Position numbers and translations under genes: made by a program. Under the pieces are notes generated by a model, which was given only the letters and a program-made list of their open reading frames with translations, made no database searches and was not told where the DNA came from. From Thalassolituus sp034111725 (GTDB lineage: Bacteria > Pseudomonadota > Gammaproteobacteria > Pseudomonadales > Oceanobacteraceae): 64,000 bases of DNA. Location of the stretch: assembly GCF_034111725.1 (NCBI RefSeq), contig NZ_JAWUWR010000043.1, forward strand, positions 1 to 64,000. Reading direction: 5' to 3'. Of the stretch, positions 41,360-50,129 are shown piece by piece. Within the stretch, counting starts at the first letter, position 1. Every line of letters begins with the position of its first letter.

Positions 41360-42120
41360 AATGATTCCGGTGTCGCCATTTTTGCCATGCAGTCTTGGTA
41401 ATCAGAGGCTGCCGTCTTTTGGCTTTCACCCAGATCCCGATACAGCAAGCTGAAGAAGTTATTAGGCAGCGAATGGTAGGCAAGATCCGCTTGAATGTCG
41501 ACTTGCCCTGCATCGCTAAACCATAAATCGCGCAGCTCGCTGCTTCGTTGAATACGAAACGCCTGCCATTGACTGCGATCAGGCAACGCGTTCGTAGCAG
41601 CAGACGCTATTGCCCATGATTGTAGTTGTGCAGCACTAAACCAGAGTCCCCCTGCGGGATAGAGTTCTAAACAGGCATTGGTTTGGTGTTGTGTTAACGG
41701 GCGCAAGGCCAGCGTTCTAATGACATACGCAGCAGCGGTTTGTAGGCTGCGTTCATCAAGCGGGCCTTGGATAAACAAGATACCTGCACGATTGGTTGGG
41801 GCGTCTTTCAGTTGTTCAATCAGTAACTGTGCCCACTGATCTAACGGTAATTCGCTGTTGATATCGACCGGAGCAGAGAATGACTCGCCCTCCATGCGTA
41901 CTTTAACGACGACGTTCTCGCTACGAATGTTCTGCCAATAAAGCCAAGTACCTTCGAGGCTTTGCCATGAGTGCCAAGGGCGTTCGGATAGCGGTGCTTG
42001 ATTAAGCGCGTCGAGTGGTGTGTCTTCCGGATTTTGATGAGCTAAATTGATCCATGCAATCAAAACAAGACAACCGAGTACTATTACGTTGAGGGTTGTT
42101 TTGCTGAAACCTTGCCGCAT
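41356..42120 (-). CDS. Unknown membrane-anchored protein between rsmD and ftsY
   Basis: The 254-aa protein has one N-terminal membrane helix (residues ~9-26) and a soluble part likely in the periplasm, with no motif I recognise (no HxxEH). It overlaps rsmD by 4 bp, so the two form an operon. In pseudomonads this position holds M16-type peptidase genes; I see no clear similarity here beyond a possible late domain (LLIEQLKDAPTNRAGILFIQ). Listed as a real gene because of length, coupling and codon use like its neighbours. Confidence 0.75.
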   Translation of the reverse strand: MRQGFSKTTLNVIVLGCLVLIAWINLAHQNPEDTPLDALNQAPLSERPWHSWQSLEGTWLYWQNIRSENVVVKVRMEGESFSAPVDINSELPLDQWAQLLIEQLKDAPTNRAGILFIQGPLDERSLQTAAAYVIRTLALRPLTQHQTNACLELYPAGGLWFSAAQLQSWAIASAATNALPDRSQWQAFRIQRSSELRDLWFSDAGQVDIQADLAYHSLPNNFFSLLYRDLGESQKTAASDYQDCMAKMATPESL

Positions 42121-42255
42121 TGTAGGGCTCCAAAAAACAAGACATGGAAATACGCTCGTTGCGTTAGTTTAATGATAGGATATTGCATCCTAAGTAAGAT
42201 CAGTTCCAGTAATGTATCTTACTTCATCGCCATTGTAGCTAGTCTGAGAAGACCG

Positions 42256-43512
42256 ATGTTTGATTTTTTTAAACGTAAGAAAGACAAAAACAAATCAGAA
42301 AAACCTGAATCGGCGGAGCTTGAGCAAGAGTTTGAGCCAATAAGCCCCGAACCAGCAATTCCTGAGATTGAGCCACTGCCAGTGGATGTGATCACTGAGC
42401 CAGAAAAGGCCATGATTAAACCGCCTGTGGTTGAAGAAATTATCGTTGAGCCAACACCTACAGAAATTCCACCGGTTGTTGTTCCAAACGAGCTGGATAG
42501 CACGCAAAATAGTGCAGTTGCTGAAATCAATGTCGATGTTATGGTCGATGTCCCTATTAAAGTAGCGCCAGAAGAGAAAAAGGGATTTTTTGGCCGTATT
42601 CGCAGTGGCTTAAGTAAAACTCGCTCGGGCTTTACCGATGGCCTTGCCTCGCTACTGCTGGGCAAAAAAGAGATTGATGATGATCTTATTGAAGATCTCG
42701 AAACTCAGCTCATCATGGCCGATGTGGGGGTGGAAGCCACTACCGAAATCATCAAGCGTCTTACGGCACGCGTGAGTCGCAAAGAATTGAAGGATTCCGA
42801 TGCTCTTTACGAAGCCTTAATCGACGAGCTGCAAGACATGTTGTCGGTATCACAGAAGCCATTGGTGCTTGATAGCAGCAAAAAACCGTACGTTATTTTA
42901 ATGGTGGGTATTAATGGTGTCGGTAAAACCACCACCATTGGTAAGTTGGCCAAACAATTTCAAAAACGCGGTAAGAGCGTGATGCTAGCGGCGGGTGATA
43001 CTTTCCGTGCCGCGGCGGTAGAGCAACTACAAGTTTGGGGCGAGCGTAATAATGTCCCTGTGGTTGCCCAGCACACAGGAGCGGACTCTGCTTCGGTATT
43101 GTTTGATGCCTTGCAAGCTGCACAGGCGCGTAAAGTCGATGTCTTGATTGCTGATACTGCAGGTCGGTTGCACAACAAAGATAACCTGATGCAAGAGTTA
43201 GAGAAGGTTGTGCGTGTGATGCAAAAGCTCGATCCGAGCGCACCTCATGAGGTTATGTTGGTGCTGGATGCCGGAACGGGTCAAAACGCCATCAACCAAA
43301 CCAAGCATTTCTTACAGTCGGTTGGTGTAACCGGCTTAACCTTAACTAAGCTCGATGGTACCGCCAAAGGTGGGATTATTTTTGCCTTAGCAAAACAGTT
43401 TGGCTTGCCGGTGCGCTATATCGGTGTCGGTGAAGGAATTGACGATTTACGGCCATTTAATGCCGATGAATTTACCCGCGCCTTATTCCGTCACGATACA
43501 AAAGAAGATTAA
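42256..43512 (+). CDS. ftsY: Signal recognition particle receptor FtsY
   Basis: The 418-aa protein has an acidic Pro/Glu-rich N-terminal A domain (residues ~1-110) and an NG GTPase domain with GINGVGKTTTIGKLA, DTFRAAAVEQLQVW, DTAGRLHNKDNLM and TKLDGTAKGG. It docks ribosome-SRP complexes at the inner membrane. The frame is open to 42112, but ATG 42256 (MFDFFKRKKD) with GAGAAGA upstream is the conserved start. It begins the ftsY-ftsE-ftsX group. Confidence 0.97.
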   Translation: MFDFFKRKKDKNKSEKPESAELEQEFEPISPEPAIPEIEPLPVDVITEPEKAMIKPPVVEEIIVEPTPTEIPPVVVPNELDSTQNSAVAEINVDVMVDVPIKVAPEEKKGFFGRIRSGLSKTRSGFTDGLASLLLGKKEIDDDLIEDLETQLIMADVGVEATTEIIKRLTARVSRKELKDSDALYEALIDELQDMLSVSQKPLVLDSSKKPYVILMVGINGVGKTTTIGKLAKQFQKRGKSVMLAAGDTFRAAAVEQLQVWGERNNVPVVAQHTGADSASVLFDALQAAQARKVDVLIADTAGRLHNKDNLMQELEKVVRVMQKLDPSAPHEVMLVLDAGTGQNAINQTKHFLQSVGVTGLTLTKLDGTAKGGIIFALAKQFGLPVRYIGVGEGIDDLRPFNADEFTRALFRHDTKED

Positions 43513-43530
43513 CTTCCAAGGCCTTGTAGT

Positions 43531-44247
43531 ATGACCATGGTACGCTTCGAGCGAGTCAGTAAGCGTTATGGCGCTGGTAAAGACGCGCTCAGTAATATTA
43601 ACTTTGAGCTTGCTCGGGGCGAATTTGCCTTTTTAACCGGCCACAGCGGCGCCGGTAAAAGTACGCTGTTGAAGTTAATGATGCTGATGGAGCGACCGAC
43701 TCGCGGCAAAATCATTGTTGATGATCAAGATTTAACCACCATGCGCCCAGGGCAAGTTCCTTACCATCGGCGCAAGGTCGGTGTGGTGTTTCAGAATCAC
43801 CAGCTGTTATTTGATCGCACTGTCTTTGAAAACGTAGCCTTACCCTTACAGATTGCTGGTTATACGCCTGCTGAAGCGGCACGACGTGTGCGCGCTGCAT
43901 TGGATTCTGTGGGTTTACTCGGTATGGAAGGTCGCAACCCGATTGAACTGTCGGGCGGTGAGCAACAGCGTGTTGGCATTGCCCGTGCTGTTGTTAATAA
44001 ACCAGCCTTACTTTTGGCGGATGAGCCAACCGGCAACCTCGATCCTGAGTTATCCGAAGAAATCATGAATCTCTTTTTACGCTTCCAGCAAGTGGGTGTA
44101 ACCGTATTGATCGCCACCCACGATATTGCTTTGATCGAGCGTATGGGTCATCGCCGTCTGATTCTTGATCATGGCGAACTGCATTGCAGTGAGCGTCAGT
44201 CGCGTAAGTCAGATTCCAGTGACTTACTGGGAGATGACCATGGCTAA
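43531..44247 (+). CDS. ftsE: Cell division ATP-binding protein FtsE
   Basis: The 238-aa protein is an ABC ATPase with Walker A GHSGAGKSTLLKLM, signature LSGGEQQRVGIARAV, Walker B LLLADEPTGNLD and the switch His in LIATHD. With FtsX it activates cell-wall hydrolases at the septum. It lies 18 bp after ftsY and overlaps ftsX by 8 bp. Confidence 0.96.
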   Translation: MTMVRFERVSKRYGAGKDALSNINFELARGEFAFLTGHSGAGKSTLLKLMMLMERPTRGKIIVDDQDLTTMRPGQVPYHRRKVGVVFQNHQLLFDRTVFENVALPLQIAGYTPAEAARRVRAALDSVGLLGMEGRNPIELSGGEQQRVGIARAVVNKPALLLADEPTGNLDPELSEEIMNLFLRFQQVGVTVLIATHDIALIERMGHRRLILDHGELHCSERQSRKSDSSDLLGDDHG

Positions 44248-45286
44248 GCCCGGTGCTTCGCGTAATACGCCAACAGCAAAGAAAAGTGCCATCGCTAAAA
44301 TGGCACCGGCAACAGGTAGTAAAGGCGGCAAGAATAATGCTGGCGCTTCGATACAGAATATGGGGTTTCGCGACCAAGTCTCGTCTTACGCTGCGCATCA
44401 TCAATTAGTCGCCGTCGAAACACTTATGCGCTTGTGGGCAAACCCGATGAGCAGTGTGCTTACTTGGTTGGTGATTGCGATTGCCTTAACTTTGCCTGGG
44501 GCATTGTGGATATCGCTCGATAATCTCAGTCAGCTAAGTGGTCGGTTTCAGGCCTCAGGTAGCATTACCGTTTACTTAGTGCCGGGCACGGCAATTAAAG
44601 ATGGTCAGACGACCCAAAAAACAATCGCAGGTTTAAGTCATGTGGTTTATACCCGCTTTATTGATGCGGATACAGCGCTGGAAGAATTTCGCACGACGAG
44701 CGGTTTAAAGGATGCTTTGGATCTGTTACCGAGTAACCCATTGCCGCCGGTTATTGTGGTCGAGCCGCAGTTAGGTACGCCACAAGCTCAAGTGTTGGCT
44801 TTGGGCAAAAGCATAGAGCGATTACCTTTTGTTGATGTTGTTGAACTCGATACCGCATGGCTTGAGCGTTTGCTCGCCTTACTTGCTTTGAGTGAGCGCA
44901 TCATATGGGTGATGGGTGCCTTGCTCGCTTTGGCTATTGTGCTGGTGGTGGGTAATACCATTCGTTTATCGATTGCCGCGCGGGTTGATGAAATTCGAGT
45001 AGTTAAACTGGTGGGCGGCACCAATGCTTGGGTGCGTCGGCCATTTTTATATACCGGTTTGTGGTTTGGCATGGTCGGTGGATTGATGGCGTGGGTTTTA
45101 TTGGCAATCTGCTGGTTGTTGGTCAGTGGACCCGTCGAAGATCTTGCTCAGTTATACGGCTCCACCTTCTCTTTGGCGCCATTATCGGCGAGCGCGGCGT
45201 TATTTTTACTCTTTAGTGCTATGTTTTTGGGTTGGTTGGGGGCTTGGTGGTCAGTTCACAGGCATTTGGATCAAATTGAACCATAA
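44240..45286 (+). CDS. ftsX: Cell division permease FtsX
   Basis: The 348-aa protein has an N-terminal cytoplasmic stretch rich in Ala/Lys (residues 1-45), a first membrane helix (MSSVLTWLVIAIALTLPGAL), a periplasmic loop and three C-terminal helices with the FtsX block RLSIAARVDEIRVVKLVGGT. The start is ATG 44240 (MAKPGASR) with GGGAG at good spacing; ATG 44234 is an in-frame alternative, and the longer frame from 44165 lies inside ftsE and is not likely. Confidence 0.95.
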   Translation: MAKPGASRNTPTAKKSAIAKMAPATGSKGGKNNAGASIQNMGFRDQVSSYAAHHQLVAVETLMRLWANPMSSVLTWLVIAIALTLPGALWISLDNLSQLSGRFQASGSITVYLVPGTAIKDGQTTQKTIAGLSHVVYTRFIDADTALEEFRTTSGLKDALDLLPSNPLPPVIVVEPQLGTPQAQVLALGKSIERLPFVDVVELDTAWLERLLALLALSERIIWVMGALLALAIVLVVGNTIRLSIAARVDEIRVVKLVGGTNAWVRRPFLYTGLWFGMVGGLMAWVLLAICWLLVSGPVEDLAQLYGSTFSLAPLSASAALFLLFSAMFLGWLGAWWSVHRHLDQIEP

Positions 45287-45333
45287 TCAACAGAATTGGT
45301 TTTGATTGTTCCAGAATAGAACTTTCACAACGG

Positions 45334-45363
45334 TTGGATGTCATAAGAATCCGGTGCTACACT
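45334..45363 (+). promoter_or_regulatory. Putative sigma-70 promoter of rpoH
   Basis: TTGGAT (45334-45339) and TACACT (45358-45363) are spaced by 18 bp, about 50 bp before the rpoH start. Confidence 0.5.
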
Positions 45364-45412
45364 AATCCGCGTTAAAGACCTCTCAGAGGCGAAATTTTTT
45401 TAGGAGTGTTCG

Positions 45413-46282
45413 ATGAACAAAGGTTTGCAAGCTGCATATGCTTTGTCACCAGGGGCTAACCTGGAATCCTACATTGCTAACGTCAATGCTATTCCTGTAT
45501 TAACTCCCGAGCAGGAGAAATCGTTAGCAGAGCGTCTTCATTACCATGAAGATCTTGATGCTGCTCGTCAGTTGGTTATGGCGCACATGCGTTTTGTAGT
45601 TCACATTGCCCGTAGTTACTCGGGTTATGGTTTGAACCAGTCTGATTTGATCCAAGAAGGTAACGTCGGTTTGATGAAAGCGGTTAAGCGCTTTAATCCC
45701 GAAGTAGGTGTACGCCTTGTGTCTTTTGCGGTGCATTGGATCAAGGCCGAAATTCACGAATTTATTCTGCGCAACTGGCGCATCGTGAAAATTGCTACGA
45801 CCAAAGCTCAGCGCAAGCTTTTCTTTAATTTGCGCAGCCAAAAGAAGCGTTTAGGTTGGTTGACCCAAGCTGAAGCTCAGTCTATTGCCGATGATCTTGG
45901 CGTAGAAATGAAGACCGTATTTGAAATGGAAGGTCGCCTAAATTCGTATGATGCCGCATTTGATGCCGGTGCCGACGATGACGACGAAACCGCCTATAAG
46001 GCACCTGCGTACTTTCTTGAAGATCACAGTGCCGATCCTGCTTTACAAGTTGAAGCTGATAATAGCGAACAAGATTCTAGCGATCGTTTGCATATTGCCT
46101 TGGCCTCACTGGATGAGCGTAGTCGAGCGATTTTGCAGCACCGCTGGTTGGCAGAAGAGAAGTCGACTCTGCATGATCTAGCTGCTATTTATGAAGTATC
46201 TGCTGAGCGAATTCGCCAGTTAGAAAAGAATGCAATGAAAAAGCTGAAAGATGCCATGAGTACTGACTTAGTACCGGTTTGA
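45413..46282 (+). CDS. rpoH: RNA polymerase heat-shock sigma factor RpoH
   Basis: The 289-aa protein has sigma-70 regions 2 and 4 and the diagnostic RpoH box QRKLFFNLR (here AQRKLFFNLRSQ). It directs transcription of chaperone and protease genes and follows ftsX as in E. coli and Pseudomonas. TAGGAG is the ribosome site. The region upstream contains a plausible vegetative promoter; translation control by RNA structure is known for the family but not examined here. Confidence 0.97.
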   Translation: MNKGLQAAYALSPGANLESYIANVNAIPVLTPEQEKSLAERLHYHEDLDAARQLVMAHMRFVVHIARSYSGYGLNQSDLIQEGNVGLMKAVKRFNPEVGVRLVSFAVHWIKAEIHEFILRNWRIVKIATTKAQRKLFFNLRSQKKRLGWLTQAEAQSIADDLGVEMKTVFEMEGRLNSYDAAFDAGADDDDETAYKAPAYFLEDHSADPALQVEADNSEQDSSDRLHIALASLDERSRAILQHRWLAEEKSTLHDLAAIYEVSAERIRQLEKNAMKKLKDAMSTDLVPV

Positions 46283-46313
46283 TATTCGCTTTATGCAGCA
46301 CCCGTTGTATGAA

Positions 46314-46342
46314 AAAGGCCGCTTAGGATGAGCGGCCTTTTC
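46314..46342. terminator. Terminator after rpoH
   Basis: A stem AAAGGCCGCT / AGCGGCCTTT with a 7-nt loop is followed by a short T-rich tail. An A-run on the other side lets it also serve the convergent thioesterase gene. Confidence 0.85.
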
Positions 46343-46385
46343 TATGGGCGTTCGAAAATCAGCTTACTGAATTAGTAGGCTCGAC

Positions 46386-46802
46386 TCAGCGCGGCACTTT
46401 ACGAATGCGCCCTGACTCATCAATCGCCACATAAACAAATATGGCATCAACGACTTTACGTCGTGCTTTTTCATTCGGATTTTGTGTCCAAACTTCAATG
46501 CCTATGCGAATAGACGACGAACCAATGTCTAACAACTTGGTGTAGAAACACACCGCAGCGCCAATACGAATTGGGGATAGAAACACGACAGATTCGAGCG
46601 CCACGTTGGCAATTCGCCCCTGCGCAATTCTGCTGGCGACACTTTCTGCAGCATGGTCCATATGAGCAACTACCCAACCGCCACTAATATCACCATGGGT
46701 ATTAGTGTCTGAACGATTAGGGATAAGTTTCAGTGCGAGTTCACCATCCGGCGTGGGTTGGTTATCTTCCGTTACATCCATAGAGCTAGCCTGATTATTC
46801 AT
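46386..46802 (-). CDS. YciA-like acyl-CoA thioesterase (hotdog fold)
   Basis: The 138-aa protein has the hotdog thioesterase pattern of the YciA/acyl-CoA thioester hydrolase group: SDTNTHGDISGGWVVAHMDH (Asp of the active site), then VALESVVFLSPIRIGAAVCF and IGIEVWTQN. It hydrolyses acyl-CoA in the cytoplasm. ATG 46802 is the longest start; an internal ATG (46781) exists and the ribosome site is not strong. It is convergent with rpoH and upstream of nothing else on its strand except the TRAP genes 71 bp away. Confidence 0.85.
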   Translation of the reverse strand: MNNQASSMDVTEDNQPTPDGELALKLIPNRSDTNTHGDISGGWVVAHMDHAAESVASRIAQGRIANVALESVVFLSPIRIGAAVCFYTKLLDIGSSSIRIGIEVWTQNPNEKARRKVVDAIFVYVAIDESGRIRKVPR

Positions 46803-46873
46803 TATTTTGGGCGAGTGTACTGTAAATTACGCTCGTTTACAGGTGTCTGTTAGGCAATATAGCATTTCCTATG

Positions 46874-48250
46874 TTACCCGTAGATTTCATGGGGTAGCCA
46901 AGTTGCCAATTCGGGAAATATAGCCAGTAATCCGAGTAATGCTAGTTGAATCAGGATGAATGGAATCACACCGCGATAAATGGTTCGTGTTGGCACATTT
47001 GCTGGTGCTACACCGCGTAAATAAAACAACGCGAAACCAAAGGGCGGTGTTAAGAACGAGGTTTGTAAGTTGATGGCGATCATAATGCCAAGCCATATGG
47101 GATCGACTCCCATGGTTAGTAGTACGGGCGCGACAATGGGTACAACAACGAAAGTAATTTCAATAAAGTCGAGAATAAAGCCGAGCAGGAAGATAACGAC
47201 CATGACCAGCAGCATCGCGGAGAAGACGCCGCCGGGTAGGTCGTTAAAAACTTCATGTACTAGCTCTTCGCCGCCAAAGCCGCGGAATACCAATGAAAAT
47301 AATGCGGCACCGATGAAAATTAAGAAAATCATGCTGGTGACTTGCAGAGTTGAATCCACAACTTCACGCAAGCGTTTTAAGTCAAACTCGCGATAAAGAA
47401 TGGCCAAGATCAAAGCGCCTAAAGCGCCAATGCCAGCGGCTTCGGTGGGTGTTGCTATGCCCGTTAAAATCGAGCCTAACACTGCAATAATCAAAGCTAG
47501 TGGCGGTAATAGGCCGTTCAGCAGTTCGAGTAAAAAGCGCGGTGACATTGTTGGGCGATCGGCGACAGCGGGTGCGGCACCTGGTTGAAAGAGCGCCACT
47601 AAGCCGGTGTAAAGTAGATAAGCTACAACCAATAACAGGCCAGGTATCAGCGCACCAACAAACAAGTCGGCCACGGAGACGGTATCGGGGGTGAATATGC
47701 CCATATTGAGCTGAGCTTGCTGATAGGCGCTAGAAAGTACGTCGCCTAAGATAATCAAGGCCGTTGATGGCGGAATGATTTGCCCTAGGGTCCCTGTTGC
47801 GCAAATAGTGCCGCTGGCCAGTGCTGGGCTGTAACCCGTGCGCAGCATCGCCGGCAATGAGATTAATCCCATTGTCACTACGGTTGCGCCGACGATACCA
47901 GTGCTTGCGGCAAGCAGCATTCCTACCAATATAACGGAAAAGCCAAGACCGCCTCTTACCGGACCAAATAGTAGGCCTAAATTGCGCAGAAGTTGCTCTG
48001 CGATTCGAGACTTTTCTAACATCACGCCCATAAATACGAATAAGGGTACCGCGATTAAAATCTGGTTATTCAAGATGCCAAATAAGCGATTGGGAAAGGC
48101 ACTCAAAAAAGCCGGATCAAGTGTATTAGTGAGTAAGCCTATTCCAGCAAAGAGTAACGATGTACCGGCTAGGGTGAAGGCAACGGGAAAGCCTGCCATA
48201 AGAACTAGACAGATGACCGCGAAAAGTATGATGGGCATCCATTCAGTCAT
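46874..48250 (-). CDS. TRAP transporter large permease (DctM type)
   Basis: The 458-aa protein has about twelve helices with DctM blocks: GFPVAFTLAGTSLLFA, NRLFGILNNQILIAVPLFVFMG, AASTGIVGATVVTMG, GTICATGTLGQIIPPS, GIATPTEAAGIGALGA and LQTSFLTPPFGFALFYL. It moves an organic acid driven by sodium or proton. Its small subunit overlaps upstream by 8 bp. The substrate-binding protein that defines specificity is not in this window, so the substrate is unknown. Confidence 0.92.
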   Translation of the reverse strand: MTEWMPIILFAVICLVLMAGFPVAFTLAGTSLLFAGIGLLTNTLDPAFLSAFPNRLFGILNNQILIAVPLFVFMGVMLEKSRIAEQLLRNLGLLFGPVRGGLGFSVILVGMLLAASTGIVGATVVTMGLISLPAMLRTGYSPALASGTICATGTLGQIIPPSTALIILGDVLSSAYQQAQLNMGIFTPDTVSVADLFVGALIPGLLLVVAYLLYTGLVALFQPGAAPAVADRPTMSPRFLLELLNGLLPPLALIIAVLGSILTGIATPTEAAGIGALGALILAILYREFDLKRLREVVDSTLQVTSMIFLIFIGAALFSLVFRGFGGEELVHEVFNDLPGGVFSAMLLVMVVIFLLGFILDFIEITFVVVPIVAPVLLTMGVDPIWLGIMIAINLQTSFLTPPFGFALFYLRGVAPANVPTRTIYRGVIPFILIQLALLGLLAIFPELATWLPHEIYG

Positions 48251-48755
48251 GTTGCGCTGCGCCTGTATCGGTTGCGGTCAAACTGCGCAGCAGCTCGGCA
48301 ATTGCTTGCAATATTAAGGTAATTGGCAGCATTAAAATGAGTGTCTTGAGAAGATAAATATAAGGTAACCCTGAGGCTTCTTGAGAACGTTCTTGGATCG
48401 CCCAAGCATTGCCAACGTACGTCCAACTTACCCACAGCATAAACAAACAGGTAGGTAACACTAAAAAGAGAATGCCAAGACGGTCGACCCAGCGTCGCCG
48501 TTGTTTTGACCAGCCACGGTAAAAAACATCGACGCGCACATGTCCTCCCTGCTGCCAGGTGTACGCTGAGCCGAGCATAAATATAGTCGCATGGAGATAC
48601 ATGACGGCTTCTTGCATCGCTATCGATGGTTGGTCAAAGGAATAACGTAATAAAACAACGCCACATGAAATAAGCACCATAAGAAGTGCTAGCCAGCGTA
48701 TCGCCTGCCCGGTTCTTAGGGTAATGCCGTCAAGTATGTTGATTAACTGCTGCAT
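48243..48755 (-). CDS. TRAP transporter small permease (DctQ type)
   Basis: The 170-aa protein has four helices and the DctQ pattern (IRWLALLMVLISCGVVLLRY, QEAVMYLHATIFMLGSAYTW, GGHVRVDVFY). It pairs with the DctM subunit encoded directly after it. No DctP or TAXI binding protein gene is adjacent; the next gene upstream is divergent pstS. Confidence 0.9.
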   Translation of the reverse strand: MQQLINILDGITLRTGQAIRWLALLMVLISCGVVLLRYSFDQPSIAMQEAVMYLHATIFMLGSAYTWQQGGHVRVDVFYRGWSKQRRRWVDRLGILFLVLPTCLFMLWVSWTYVGNAWAIQERSQEASGLPYIYLLKTLILMLPITLILQAIAELLRSLTATDTGAAQHD

Positions 48756-48865
48756 GAGGTGGTGCCTGTATGGGATGGCGGCATTATAGCTGTGCTGGCG
48801 TCGCGGGGTAACCCCGACGGCGCTGCGGCTATGAGTCCCTTATTGCCTCGCTTAAACGGTCTACG

Positions 48866-48883
48866 ATGTCACCAAAATGTAAT
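48866..48883 (+). promoter_or_regulatory. Upstream Pho-box-like site of pstS
   Basis: ATGTCAC-CAAA-ATGTAAT: two related 7-bp units 11 bp apart. It starts 29 bp upstream of the promoter-proximal Pho box, three helix turns away, suggesting cooperative PhoB binding. Confidence 0.55.
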
Positions 48884-48894
48884 AAACTTAGCCT

Positions 48895-48912
48895 CTGTCA
48901 TATTTCTGTAAC
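48895..48912 (+). promoter_or_regulatory. Pho box of the pst operon
   Basis: CTGTCAT-ATTT-CTGTAAC matches the PhoB box pattern (CTGTCAT repeats 11 bp apart, A/T spacer). An AATAAT hexamer at 48923-48928 is at the right distance for the -10 box of a PhoB-dependent promoter. Confidence 0.85.
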
Positions 48913-48992
48913 ATGAACCGCAAATAATAGCGCCATAACAAAGCAAACGAGTTGTTGCTGGTTTACAGCATAACCATAAGAGGAAACTCAAC

Positions 48993-50033
48993 ATGAAAAA
49001 AGTATTGTTAGCTGGCGTTGCTATGATGGCATCGATTGTGGGCACACAAGCACACGCAGATCGCGATTACATCAGCATTGTTGGTTCATCGACTGTATAC
49101 CCGTTCTCTACCGTTGTGGCGGAGCGTTTCGGTAAGTCTTCTAGCTTCCGTACACCTAAGGTTGAATCAACCGGTACCGGCGGTGGTTTAAAGTTGTTTT
49201 GTTCAGGTGTGGGTGAAGCGACTCCTGATATCACCAACGCATCTCGTGGTATCAAATCATCAGAAATTGAACTTTGTGCGCAAAACGGAATAAAAGACAT
49301 CATCGAAGTGATGGTTGGCTATGACGGTATTGTTCTGGCTAATACGAAAGAAGCTGAAGCCTATAGTCTGACTCGTAAAGATGTGTTCTTAGCTTTAGCT
49401 AAAATGGTTCCTAATACTGATGGCACAGACACTCTAATCGAAAACCCATACAAGACTTGGAAAGACGTTAATCCAACGCTTCCTGCTCATAAAATTGAAG
49501 TATTAGGTCCTCCACCGACGTCTGGTACTCGCGACGCATTCGTTGAGCTGGGTATGGAAGGTGGCTGTAAACAATTCCCATTTATTAAGGCATGGGAAAA
49601 AGCAGACTCAAGTAAGTACAAGGCAGTTTGCCATGGTTTGCGTGAGGATGGCTCTTACATCGAAGCGGGTGAGAACGACAACCTGATCGTACAAAAATTG
49701 GTTGCTAATCCAAATGCCCTAGGTATTTTCGGCTACAGCTTCTTAGAACAGAACGCAGATAAAGTGCAGGGATCGAAGATTGACGGTAAACTGCCGACCT
49801 TCGAAGCGATCTCTTCTGGTGATTACCCAGTTAGCCGTTCATTGTTCTTCTACGTGAAAAAGGCTCACATCGGTGTAATCCCAGGTATTCAAGAGTACTT
49901 GGCTGAGTTCACCTCTGAGAAAGCGATGGGTGAAGATGGTTATCTTGCAGACAAGGGTTTGATCCCGATGACTGAAAAAGAAGCCGCTAAGGTAATGGAT
50001 ACCGTGAAGAATCTGAAAACGATCTCTAAGTAA
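48993..50033 (+). CDS. pstS: Phosphate ABC transporter substrate-binding protein PstS
   Basis: The 346-aa protein has a signal peptide (THAHA|DRD type end, here QAHADRDY) and the phosphate-binding loops IVGSSTVYPFSTVVAERFG, ESTGTGGGLKLFCSGVG, DITNASRGIKSSE and PPTSGTRDAFVELG. It binds phosphate in the periplasm. It belongs to the larger PstS type with paired Cys (LFCSG and IELCA). A Pho box precedes it, and it starts the pstSCAB-phoU operon. Confidence 0.95.
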   Translation: MKKVLLAGVAMMASIVGTQAHADRDYISIVGSSTVYPFSTVVAERFGKSSSFRTPKVESTGTGGGLKLFCSGVGEATPDITNASRGIKSSEIELCAQNGIKDIIEVMVGYDGIVLANTKEAEAYSLTRKDVFLALAKMVPNTDGTDTLIENPYKTWKDVNPTLPAHKIEVLGPPPTSGTRDAFVELGMEGGCKQFPFIKAWEKADSSKYKAVCHGLREDGSYIEAGENDNLIVQKLVANPNALGIFGYSFLEQNADKVQGSKIDGKLPTFEAISSGDYPVSRSLFFYVKKAHIGVIPGIQEYLAEFTSEKAMGEDGYLADKGLIPMTEKEAAKVMDTVKNLKTISK

Positions 50034-50066
50034 GATCTGACAGAACAATGCGTCAAGCGCATTGCC

Positions 50067-50095
50067 AAAGGCCGGGCCCTAGGGTTCCGGCTTTT
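50067..50095 (+). terminator. Attenuator-like hairpin between pstS and pstC
   Basis: An imperfect stem AAAGGCCGG / CCGGCTTT with a single-G bulge is followed by TT. It could reduce expression of pstC and later genes relative to the abundant binding protein. Confidence 0.5.
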
Positions 50096-50129
50096 GCGTG
50101 TTTAATCAACTGAGCAAAACAGACGAGTC

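Noticed and set aside
42112..42255. 48-residue N-terminal extension of FtsY
   Set aside because: It has no ribosome site, is unlike FtsY N-termini, and ATG 42256 has a good site and conserved start.
42219..42665. 148-aa minus-strand frame in ftsY
   Set aside because: It is the complement of the acidic Pro/Glu-rich A domain; Ser/Thr/Gly-rich low-complexity product with no start signal.
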